Shown here piece after piece: positions 1 to 5,865 of a DNA stretch of 6,055 nucleotides. Both the position numbers and the translations under genes were made by a program. Origin of the DNA: DATEMK01 sp035275625 (GTDB lineage: Bacteria; Bacteroidota; Bacteroidia; AKYH767-A; OLB10); contig DATEMK010000296.1 of assembly GCA_035275625.1 (NCBI GenBank), positions 1-6,055 on the forward strand, read 5' to 3'. The notes below the pieces were generated by a model, which saw only the letters and a program-made list of their open reading frames with translations, searched no databases and had not been told where the DNA came from. How positions within the stretch are numbered: position 1 is the first letter of the stretch; each line of letters starts with the position of its first letter.

Positions 1-564
1 TATAATATAGCGGACATCGCGGTATTTAACATTGAGCGCTGCAAGCAATGATCCCGCGCCAAAAGTGGCGATGAGAGTGATGAGCAGGCTTAAAGGAAAA
101 TAAATTAAAAACTTTGCTATGTCGAACGTGAAGCGATAGTAGGAAAGGATACCGGCATAAATAATTAATGCCATCAGGAAATCGAATAACGCTACCAGGA
201 TGGAAGACAAAGGAATTATAAGGCGGGGAAAATAAATTTTTTTGATAATGTTGGCGTTTGAAACCATACTGTTTCCGGCATTGGATAAACCGGCTGCAAA
301 AATATTCCAGAGCAGCAAGCCTGAAAAAACAAAAATAGGATAAGGAATATTGTCAGACGGTACCTTCAATGTTTTTCCGAAAAAGTAGGAGAAGACAAAC
401 ATCATTAATAACGGCTGCAGTACTGCCCATGCGAATCCTAAAACGGTTTGCTTGTATTTGACCTTTATATCGCGCCAGGTAAAAAAATAAAACAATTCAC
501 GGTATTGCCATAATTCGGCTAAACCGAAACTGATTTTTTTTTCAGGCTTTATTTCGTATTCCAT
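1..564 (-). CDS. ABC-2 type polysaccharide export permease, 5' part only (C-terminus lost at window edge)
   Basis: This is the integral-membrane half of an ABC exporter of the O-antigen/teichoic-acid/capsule type (Wzm/TagG-like), which moves lipid-linked polysaccharide across the inner membrane. A matching ATPase (Wzt-like) would be expected nearby but is not in the window. The 188 visible residues begin MEYEIKPEKK and carry the family signature RDIKVKYKQTVLGFAWAVLQ at about residues 31-50. Hydrophobic segments lie near 43-62, 75-92, 115-139 and 152-176, with the conserved NANIIKKIYFPR loop at 104-114 and LNVKYRDVRYI at 177-187. Family members usually have about 260-290 residues, so roughly the last third lies beyond position 1. 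The ATG at 564-562 is the natural start because the family alignment begins just after it and the repeat array starts immediately upstream. A run of nine A (plus-strand T at 534-542) falls at codons 8-11. The family call is secure; the exported substrate is unknown. Confidence 0.9.
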   Translation of the reverse strand, partial: MEYEIKPEKKISFGLAELWQYRELFYFFTWRDIKVKYKQTVLGFAWAVLQPLLMMFVFSYFFGKTLKVPSDNIPYPIFVFSGLLLWNIFAAGLSNAGNSMVSNANIIKKIYFPRLIIPLSSILVALFDFLMALIIYAGILSYYRFTFDIAKFLIYFPLSLLITLIATFGAGSLLAALNVKYRDVRYII

Positions 565-568
565 GGTT

Positions 569-620
<52 letters not shown>

Positions 621-621
<1 letters not shown>

Positions 622-653
622 TCAAATAACAATTAACTTTTTTACCGAAAACT
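621..653 (-). promoter_or_regulatory. Candidate promoter for the permease gene
   Basis: Read on the minus strand, this segment has AGTTTT (653-648), then 19 bases, then TATTTG (628-623). This resembles the Bacteroidota -33 (TTTG) and -7 (TAnnTTTG) pair at the right spacing, but the -7 copy lacks the two variable bases and the -33 is TTTT. Transcription would start close to the edge of the heptamer array. A second candidate -7, TATTTTTG, lies at 668-661 without a matching -33. This is a weak call. Confidence 0.25.
638..653 (-). other. Copy 1 of a shared upstream motif (minus-strand AGTTTTCGGTAAAAAA)
   Basis: The plus strand reads ttttttaccgaaaact. A near-identical copy with one extra base occurs at 4506-4522. 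Both copies lie upstream of a minus-strand gene, beyond a heptamer array, at 74-89 and 64-80 bp from the ATG respectively. It may be a regulatory site, part of a promoter or part of a dispersed intergenic repeat family. Confidence 0.5.
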
Positions 654-792
654 CAACGGTCAAAAATAGAACTTTTTGAAGGATGGTATTATTGATTGGT
701 CATCTTCCCGGATAAAGCCTGTTTAAAATCATACAATTATATTATTTAAGACAATAAAAATGCATTTCCATAAGAACGCATTATTATTTAAT

Positions 793-800
793 TAACTTTG
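793..800 (+). promoter_or_regulatory. Candidate Bacteroidota -7 promoter element for asnB
   Basis: TAACTTTG matches the TAnnTTTG -7 consensus of Bacteroidota primary sigma factors exactly. It lies 34 bp before the asnB ATG and would give a leader of roughly 25-30 nt. No TTTG is present at the ideal -33 spacing; the nearest similar tetramer (tttc, 765-768) is about 24 bp upstream. The -7 is convincing in sequence and place, but the promoter as a whole is moderate. Confidence 0.45.
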
Positions 801-834
801 TACTGACTAAACCTAAAGTCTTACTTAAGATCAT

Positions 835-2754
835 ATGTGTGGAATTGCAGGATTCTATTCCCGTGAAAAAATTTTCAGCGAGGAAGACCTCAGAACCATG
901 ACCCGGGCCTTGAGCCACCGGGGACCCAATGCAGTGGGTTATTTTTCAGATGATGTTACAAGTTTAGGACACCGCAGGCTCAGCATCATTGATCTCTCCG
1001 AGCGTGCCAACCAGCCGATGACTTCTCACAATGACCGTTTTGTAATCATTTATAACGGAGAGATTTATAACTTCACCGAAATTGGTGCGAAACTAAAAAC
1101 AGGAAGTTTACAAAATGAAAGCGCCCAGCTCAGAACATCGAGCGATACAGAGGTGATTCTCGAAGCTTTTGTTAAATACGGAGTTGATTTTGTGACCCAG
1201 CTTAACGGGATGTTTGCATTGGCTATTTATGATAAAACATTGCAGGAGCTGTATCTTTTCAGAGACAGGGTAGGAATCAAACCCTTATTTTATTATTGGG
1301 ACGGAAAAAATTTCGCATTTGCATCGGAGCTCAAAGCATTGCAAAAGGTTCATGCTATTCCAAAGGTGGTGAATGAAAAAGCGGTGGGTGATTTTCTCCA
1401 TTACGGCTACATCCCCACGCCCTATACTATTTATAATAATATTTACAAAATGAACAGCGGAAGCTGGATGAAAATTTCAGCGGATGGAATAGATCTTCAT
1501 AAATATTGGGATGTAAGAAATAAAATCAGCAACAATATTGTTACCAACAGGGAACAGGCGATGGTGAAGCTTTCTGACCTGATGATCAGTTCCGTTCAAT
1601 ACCAGCTTAAGAGTGATGTGCCTTTTGGCGTGTTCCTGAGCGGAGGAATTGATTCAAGCCTTGTAACAGCCCAGGCTGTTATGCTGTCAAGCGTTAAAGT
1701 GAATACTTTTTCCATCGGGTTTGAAGAAAATAGCCATAATGAATCAGAATATGCAAAAGCCATTGCAAAATATCTCGGAACAGATCATCATGAGTTTATT
1801 GTTTCTTATAAAGACGCGCTTAATCTCATTGAGGATATGTTCGATTGTTATGATGAGCCCTTTGCCGATTCTTCCGCCATCCCTACCTTGCTGGTGTCAA
1901 AGCTTGCCAAGCAATATGTAACAGTAACTCTTTCCGGAGAAGGCGGTGATGAATTATTTTTCGGATATGGCTCTTATCGCTGGGCGAGAAGATTGAATAA
2001 CCCGGTGATGAAAGCTTTTCATAAGCCGCTGGCTTCTGTATTTTCATATATGCCTACCCGTTATAAAAGAGTGGGCAAGCTGCTTGATTATTCAGATAAA
2101 AAAAACCTGCGAAGCCATATTTTTTCACAGGAACAATACCTTTTTTCAGAGCATGAGCTTTACGGCTTATTAATGAACGGCTATGCAGGCTCCTCTTATA
2201 TTGAAGAAACCACCACAGCGCCCAACCTGCTTCGCGTTTTTGATGATTCGCTTGACAGCGGAAAAATAAATGTAAGAGAACGCAATCTTGACGCAATGGA
2301 ATCGCAGGCTCTTTTTGATCTTCAGTACTACCTGCAGGACGATCTGCTTACAAAAGTGGACCGTGCAAGCATGCATTACGGGCTGGAAACAAGAGTCCCT
2401 TACCTGGATCATCGCGTGGTGGAATTTGCATTAAATCTTTCTCCGCATCTTAAATTTAAAAATGGAATTTCAAAATATATTTTAAAGCAGATACTTTACC
2501 AATACATACCGCGGCATTTATTTGACCGCCCTAAGCAAGGCTTTGCCATTCCTTTAAACATCTGGTTACGCAAAGAACTCAAATATCTTATTGATGAATT
2601 TCTTTCTGAATCCATGATAAATAAATATGGAATCGTTTCCTATGATGAGGTGGATAAATTAAAAAAAATGTTTTTTTCAGATGTGGATTATGTTTATAAT
2701 CGCTTATGGTTACTGATTGTCCTGCATAAGTGGTTTGAAAAAAACAGACATTGA
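835..2754 (+). CDS. asnB: Asparagine synthase (glutamine-hydrolysing), AsnB family amidotransferase
   Basis: A cytosolic two-domain enzyme that hydrolyses glutamine in its N-terminal Ntn domain and channels ammonia to an ATP-dependent synthetase domain, which converts aspartate to asparagine. The protein has 639 residues. The nucleophile is Cys2 (MCGIAGFYS), exposed after removal of Met1, which fixes the start at 835. Glutaminase motifs are RRLSIIDLS at 47-55, NGEIYN at 74-79 and Asp104 in SSDTEV, followed by RDRVGIKPL at 143-151. The synthetase domain has the PP-loop SGGIDSS at 269-275, SIGF at 293-296, DEPFAD at 340-345, SGEGGDELF at 367-375, LQDDLLTKVDRASM at 500-513, ETRVPYLDH at 518-526 and RPKQGFAIPL at 565-574. 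All catalytic motifs look intact. It is divergent from a polysaccharide export permease, so an alternative role is amidating a sugar acid in a surface glycan, as proposed for AsnB-like proteins in O-antigen loci. Sequence alone does not separate these roles. Confidence 0.95.
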   Translation: MCGIAGFYSREKIFSEEDLRTMTRALSHRGPNAVGYFSDDVTSLGHRRLSIIDLSERANQPMTSHNDRFVIIYNGEIYNFTEIGAKLKTGSLQNESAQLRTSSDTEVILEAFVKYGVDFVTQLNGMFALAIYDKTLQELYLFRDRVGIKPLFYYWDGKNFAFASELKALQKVHAIPKVVNEKAVGDFLHYGYIPTPYTIYNNIYKMNSGSWMKISADGIDLHKYWDVRNKISNNIVTNREQAMVKLSDLMISSVQYQLKSDVPFGVFLSGGIDSSLVTAQAVMLSSVKVNTFSIGFEENSHNESEYAKAIAKYLGTDHHEFIVSYKDALNLIEDMFDCYDEPFADSSAIPTLLVSKLAKQYVTVTLSGEGGDELFFGYGSYRWARRLNNPVMKAFHKPLASVFSYMPTRYKRVGKLLDYSDKKNLRSHIFSQEQYLFSEHELYGLLMNGYAGSSYIEETTTAPNLLRVFDDSLDSGKINVRERNLDAMESQALFDLQYYLQDDLLTKVDRASMHYGLETRVPYLDHRVVEFALNLSPHLKFKNGISKYILKQILYQYIPRHLFDRPKQGFAIPLNIWLRKELKYLIDEFLSESMINKYGIVSYDEVDKLKKMFFSDVDYVYNRLWLLIVLHKWFEKNRH

Positions 2755-2770
2755 AATTAAAATAAAAAAC

Positions 2771-3253
2771 TTATTTTCCGGCTTTTTCAATCCTCATCCC
2801 TGCATCCATAATCCCTGTCAGAGGATTGATGCGCATGGCCTGGATAAATTCAAAACGGTATTCACCGGCTTGCGGAAAGCGCACATCTTTTTTGAACAAA
2901 ATACGGTTATCCCAGATGTCACCGAGTCCTTCACCGAGCCATCTTCCATCAGGGGAAGCAAGCATACATTCAAGTGTGTCGCGTTCAAGCTGTCCCTGTG
3001 GAAACCGGGTGTTAATAAACAAAAACAAATTGCTGAAGCCATAAAACCCGGCATTGCGAATATTGATGTAAACATTGTGAGGATATAAAGTATCGGTTAT
3101 ATTCACCAGAAAAACAAGCGGCACATTCTGATCCCAGTTATTATTAGCAATCTTTTCATTCTTCTCATAGACGCGTTTGGGATCGCAGGATTCGAGAAAA
3201 AAAAGAATTGCAACACCTGTTAAAAAAACGGCAACTGTTTTAACGCGGAACAT
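2771..3253 (-). CDS. gldH: Gliding motility lipoprotein GldH
   Basis: A 160-residue predicted lipoprotein of the GldH family. In Flavobacterium johnsoniae gldH is needed for gliding motility and chitin use, processes tied to the gliding/type IX secretion machinery. The N-terminus MFRVKTVAVFLTGVAILFF is a signal peptide ending in LESC, with Cys23 as the probable lipidated residue; Glu at -2 is unusual for a lipobox. The mature part has VYINIRNAGFYGF at 61-73, DTLECMLASPDGRWLGEGLG at 92-111, and the IWDNRILFKKDVRFP and EYRFEFIQAMR blocks at 113-141, typical of the family. The start at 3253 is chosen because it opens the signal peptide; a longer frame to 3415 is only an out-of-frame reading of ricT. 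It overlaps the ricT 3' end by 14 bp, which suggests translational coupling, and is last in the holB-ricT-gldH group. Its stop lies 16 bp from the convergent asnB stop. Gliding by this organism is not proven by one gene. Confidence 0.9.
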   Translation of the reverse strand: MFRVKTVAVFLTGVAILFFLESCDPKRVYEKNEKIANNNWDQNVPLVFLVNITDTLYPHNVYINIRNAGFYGFSNLFLFINTRFPQGQLERDTLECMLASPDGRWLGEGLGDIWDNRILFKKDVRFPQAGEYRFEFIQAMRINPLTGIMDAGMRIEKAGK

Positions 3254-4442
3254 TTTTGTTTTGGTTCTGCTGCTGTGGATTATTGGAGCGATTCTTATTC
3301 CGCTTTTTCTTTTTCTTCTTTTTCTTCCGGTGATCCATCCGGGTAAGGCTGTCCTGGCCAACCATATCTGTATAATCCGGCCCGGCAATGATTTCCTCTG
3401 TATCAGGATCTGCAAGGTCTTCCGGCTTTTGATTATTGCGGTTCATTTCAATGATTTCTTTGGCATGATCAACCGAAATAACAATCCATTTATCAGAATG
3501 CATATTGTCTTCATCCTTTTTTTCAGTGGTGATGAGGGAATACCATAAAAGCCGTTTGAAAATATCCGTCTTCTGATGAACAGCGGTTCCTTTCATTGTT
3601 TGAAGCCGGATGTTCGAATCCGGGATATCCTTTATTGCATCCAGGTAACTATCCAGCTCATAATTCAAACAGCATTTAAGTTTTCCGCACTGACCCGCCA
3701 GCTTTGCCGGGTTAAGTGAAAGATTCTGATATCGTGCAGCGCTTGTTGAAACGGCTTTGAAACTTGTCAGCCAGGTAGAACAGCACAGCTCCCTTCCGCA
3801 TGAACCTATTCCGCCCAGGCGGCTTGCTTCCTGCCGCATTCCCACTTGTTTCATTTCAACGCGTATGCGGAATTCTTCCGCTAATTTTTTTATCAGCTCA
3901 CGAAAATCAACACGGTCTTCCGCGGTATAATAGAAAGTTGCTTTTTTCCCGTCACCCTGGTATTCCACATCACTCAGCTTCATTTTTAATCCGAATGAAT
4001 TGGCAATGGTTCGCGCACGAAACATGGTACTGTTTTCAAGGGCTTTTACCGATTCCCATTTTTCAATATCAGGCGGACGGGCAATCCGGTAAAGTGTTTT
4101 TATTTCAGAAGAATCTTCGGCCACTCTTTTTTTCTTCAATTGCAAACGCACCAATTCACCGGCTAATGAAACTGTTCCTATATCATGACCGGGAGAGCCT
4201 TCAACCGCTACCACATCGCCTGTTTTTAAATCCATATTTTCCTGCTTCCTGAAAAAATCTTTATGGCTTCCTTTAAACCTTACTTCCACAATCGGATATT
4301 GATGCTGTCCATCCGGCAGCTCCATATCGCTGAGCCAATTGTAAACATTTAGCTTGTTGCAGCCGCTTGTTCCGCAGGTCCCGTTATTTCCGCATCCGGC
4401 CGAAACTCCGCCCGTTGTTGTTCCGCATGATCCGCACCCCAT
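3240..4442 (-). CDS. ricT: PSP1-domain Fe-S regulatory protein, RicT (YaaT) family
   Basis: A 400-residue homologue of RicT/YaaT, which in Bacillus subtilis forms the Fe-S RicAFT complex that works with RNase Y in mRNA maturation and affects sporulation, competence and biofilm. The PSP1 core runs from about residue 48 to 275. Diagnostic cysteines are in GSCGRELCCSTWL (C215, C220, C221) and QCGKLKCCLNYE (C252, C257, C258), with NLSLNPAKLAGQ between them. Two features differ from the Bacillus protein: a Gly/Cys-rich N-terminus (MGCGSCG... with C3, C6, C17, C23, C28) and a basic, low-complexity tail with eight to ten lysines around 373-382, then Asn/Gln-rich to the end. The ATG at 4442 is supported by this N-terminal pattern, which I recall from other Bacteroidota homologues. 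holB lies 140 bp upstream, as holB and yaaT also neighbour each other in B. subtilis, and gldH overlaps the 3' end. No RicA or RicF partner is in the window, so its complex here is unknown. Confidence 0.92.
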   Translation of the reverse strand: MGCGSCGTTTGGVSAGCGNNGTCGTSGCNKLNVYNWLSDMELPDGQHQYPIVEVRFKGSHKDFFRKQENMDLKTGDVVAVEGSPGHDIGTVSLAGELVRLQLKKKRVAEDSSEIKTLYRIARPPDIEKWESVKALENSTMFRARTIANSFGLKMKLSDVEYQGDGKKATFYYTAEDRVDFRELIKKLAEEFRIRVEMKQVGMRQEASRLGGIGSCGRELCCSTWLTSFKAVSTSAARYQNLSLNPAKLAGQCGKLKCCLNYELDSYLDAIKDIPDSNIRLQTMKGTAVHQKTDIFKRLLWYSLITTEKKDEDNMHSDKWIVISVDHAKEIIEMNRNNQKPEDLADPDTEEIIAGPDYTDMVGQDSLTRMDHRKKKKKKKKRNKNRSNNPQQQNQNKNVPR

Positions 4443-4449
4443 TTTTGAA

Positions 4450-4485
4450 TTACGATTTACGATTTACGATTTACGATTTTACGGT
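4450..4485. repeat. 7-bp tandem repeat array (consensus ttacgat), five units
   Basis: Four perfect ttacgat units start at 4450, 4457, 4464 and 4471. After one extra t, a variant ttacggt occupies 4479-4485. The array begins 8 bp upstream of the ricT start codon, so on the minus strand the ricT leader would contain atcgtaa repeats. The unit differs in sequence from the array beside the permease gene but shares its period and its position next to a start codon. Confidence 0.93.
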
Positions 4486-4505
4486 TTATAATTATCCAAG
4501 AATAA

Positions 4506-4522
4506 TTTTTTACCGCAAAACT
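4506..4522 (-). other. Copy 2 of the shared upstream motif (minus-strand AGTTTTGCGGTAAAAAA)
   Basis: The plus strand reads ttttttaccgcaaaact, identical to 638-653 except for one inserted c. It lies 64-80 bp upstream of the ricT ATG and 20 bp beyond the heptamer array. The TTTG inside it could serve as a -33 element, but no good -7 sits 19 bp downstream. Confidence 0.5.
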
Positions 4523-4582
4523 TTGTTCATCTTAAATCTCTTATAAAAATATAAATTGTTTTACTTAAGAAAGAATGCAAAA

Positions 4583-5734
4583 TTAATCTTTCAACTGCAA
4601 AATCCTGTTCATTTTAAATGACAAATCTAAGAATAAAATACGAGGGTTGGCATTTCTGCCGATATGCAAATGCGCTTTGTTTAACTCACCTGCAAAAAGT
4701 TCTGCATTGTTTTGATTAATAAATTTAACGAACTTGCTGAAAGTAGGAATAATTTCATCTGTCATTCTTGCCATGGAAGCATCGGCATAATTTGTTATCA
4801 AGCATTCATGCGCAATCTCTAACCCATAGCTGATAAAATTTTTCTGCCTTTCGCGGCCTGCTTTTGCCATCACATCTATCCACGCATTTAAGTTCTTATA
4901 AGTTTCCCGCATCTTATCAGGCCTGCTGAGAAATAAACACATCCTCATCCAGTCAATGAATTCTTTTTCTATCTCCATGCTGACAGATTCCTGCTTAGCC
5001 ATTGATTGGGCAAAGTTGTAATTTCCATCAGCGAGATGCACGATGCGTTGCGCTTCATGATACCCGAGATTGAATTTTTCCTTGAGCGCATTATTCAATT
5101 CTTTGTCAGCCAGGCGGTTTATTTTAATAAGCTGGGTCCGTGATAATATGGTGCCTATAATCTGCTCTATGTTTTCAGTAACCAGTATAAAAACTGTATT
5201 GTCAGGCGGTTCTTCAATTATTTTCAGCAATTTATTGGATGCATCGGTACGCATGATTTCGGGCATCCAGATAATCATCACTTTGTATTTTGATTCAAAA
5301 GTTTTCAGCGTGAGCTTGCGGACTATTTCAGCGCTTTCTTCAACAGAAATAAATCCCTGCTTGTTTTCAATACCGATGAATTCATACCAGTCCTGCAAAC
5401 CGAGATAAGGATTTTCAAGAACCGCTTCGCGCCATTCATTGGCAAACTCAGCGCTTTTTGCTTTTTTATCTTTTATCGGGGCCGTGGGATAAGAGAAATG
5501 CAGATCGGGATGGATAAGCTTTTTATATTTTTTGCAGGAAGGACAATTGCCGCAACTGTCTTCTTCCAACCTGTTTTCACAGGAAAGAAATTGTGCATAA
5601 GCAATTGCAAGAGCAAGATTGCCGCTTCCTTCAGGGCCAAAAAACAGCTGCGCATGAGGAATGCGGCTTTCATGAACAGAATTAATCAATCGCTTCCTGA
5701 TTGCTTCCTGGTTGATGACTTCTGAAAATTGCAT
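4583..5734 (-). CDS. holB: DNA polymerase III subunit delta' (clamp loader)
   Basis: Encodes a 383-residue delta'-type AAA+ subunit of the clamp loader, which with DnaX and delta places the beta sliding clamp on DNA. The N-terminus has QFSEVINQEAIRKRLINSV then IPHAQLFFGPEG (25-36), the degenerate P-loop GPEGSGNL at 33-40 where the usual Lys is Asn39, a zinc knuckle with C52, C61, C64 and C67, ASNKLLKIIEEPP at 165-177, and ILSRTQ at 196-201 in place of the usual SRCQ. Loss of the P-loop Lys fits delta' being a non-hydrolysing member. The C-terminal half (about 210-383) is helical and poorly conserved. An in-frame ATG at 5848 would add 38 residues, but these translate the octamer repeats and intergenic DNA, so the ATG at 5734, where family homology begins, is preferred. 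It is divergent from pgk and heads the ricT-gldH group. Confidence 0.93.
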   Translation of the reverse strand: MQFSEVINQEAIRKRLINSVHESRIPHAQLFFGPEGSGNLALAIAYAQFLSCENRLEEDSCGNCPSCKKYKKLIHPDLHFSYPTAPIKDKKAKSAEFANEWREAVLENPYLGLQDWYEFIGIENKQGFISVEESAEIVRKLTLKTFESKYKVMIIWMPEIMRTDASNKLLKIIEEPPDNTVFILVTENIEQIIGTILSRTQLIKINRLADKELNNALKEKFNLGYHEAQRIVHLADGNYNFAQSMAKQESVSMEIEKEFIDWMRMCLFLSRPDKMRETYKNLNAWIDVMAKAGRERQKNFISYGLEIAHECLITNYADASMARMTDEIIPTFSKFVKFINQNNAELFAGELNKAHLHIGRNANPRILFLDLSFKMNRILQLKD

Positions 5735-5745
5735 GGTGTAAAAAT

Positions 5746-5793
5746 ATTGCTTTATTGTTATATTGCTATATTGTTGAATTGCTTTATTGCTGT
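5746..5793 (+). repeat. 8-bp tandem repeat array, left arm (consensus attgYtwt), six units
   Basis: The tetramer attg recurs at 5746, 5754, 5762, 5770, 5778 and 5786, exactly 8 bp apart. The units are attgcttt, attgttat, attgctat, attgttga, attgcttt and attgctgt. The array lies 12 bp upstream of the preferred holB start. Its first 20 bp (5746-5765) are perfectly inverted at 5830-5849, so it forms an inverted pair with the right arm. Confidence 0.9.
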
Positions 5794-5816
5794 TTGGTTT
5801 AACGCATTTATATTTG
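5786..5816 (+). promoter_or_regulatory. Candidate promoter for pgk
   Basis: TATATTTG at 5809-5816 matches the Bacteroidota -7 consensus TAnnTTTG. Exactly 19 bp upstream is ATTG (5786-5789), one base off the -33 consensus TTTG. Transcription would begin near 5822-5825, giving a leader of about 40 nt that contains the right octamer array. The -33 is the start of the last unit of the left array. No comparable minus-strand promoter for holB is visible in this spacer. Confidence 0.5.
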
Positions 5817-5829
5817 CAATCTTTTTCAA

Positions 5830-5861
5830 CAATATAACAATAAAGCAATTTAACAATATAT
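5830..5861 (-). repeat. 8-bp tandem repeat array, right arm (inverted), four units
   Basis: The tetramer caat recurs at 5830, 5838, 5846 and 5854 with an exact 8-bp period: caatataa, caataaag, caatttaa, caatatat. This is the reverse complement of the left array. 5830-5849 pairs perfectly with 5746-5765, and 5838-5860 pairs with 5767-5789 with one mismatch. It ends 4 bp before the pgk ATG, so it lies in the probable pgk leader. Confidence 0.9.
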
Positions 5862-5865
5862 CCAG

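Larger units (their letters stand above)
4443..4582. other. holB-ricT spacer
   Basis: This 140-bp AT-rich gap separates two genes of the same orientation. It holds a ttacgat heptamer array at 4450-4485, a copy of the shared motif at 4506-4522, and an AT-rich tail. The minus-strand TATTCTTG at 4504-4497 is one base off the TAnnTTTG consensus but has no correctly spaced -33. It is therefore unclear whether ricT has its own promoter or depends on read-through from holB. Confidence 0.6.

Noticed and set aside
2788..2828. Inverted repeat caatcctc/gaggattg as a terminator for asnB or gldH
   Set aside because: The stem is only 8 bp with a 25-nt loop, lies within gldH coding sequence and has no T-run after it on either strand. 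No clear terminator is visible at the asnB/gldH junction.
3254..3415. 54-residue upstream extension of GldH
   Set aside because: It lies wholly inside ricT in another frame, is highly basic and would bury the lipoprotein signal peptide; the ATG at 3253 opens that signal.
3177..3548. 123-residue plus-strand ORF across gldH and ricT
   Set aside because: It is antisense to two recognised genes; its hydrophobic stretch comes from complementing the Lys/Arg-rich RicT tail.
3800..4252. 150-residue plus-strand ORF inside ricT
   Set aside because: It is antisense to the conserved PSP1 domain and shows no recognisable motif.
821..4570. Identical 10-mer ttacttaaga at 821-830 (before asnB) and 4561-4570 (before the holB stop)
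   Set aside because: It is short and AT-rich, and the two contexts differ in strand and position relative to genes, so chance is adequate.
5735..5848. In-frame 38-residue N-terminal extension of HolB from the ATG at 5848
   Set aside because: It translates the octamer repeats and divergent spacer, overlaps the likely pgk promoter, and has no similarity to delta' proteins, whose homology starts at MQFSEV (5734).
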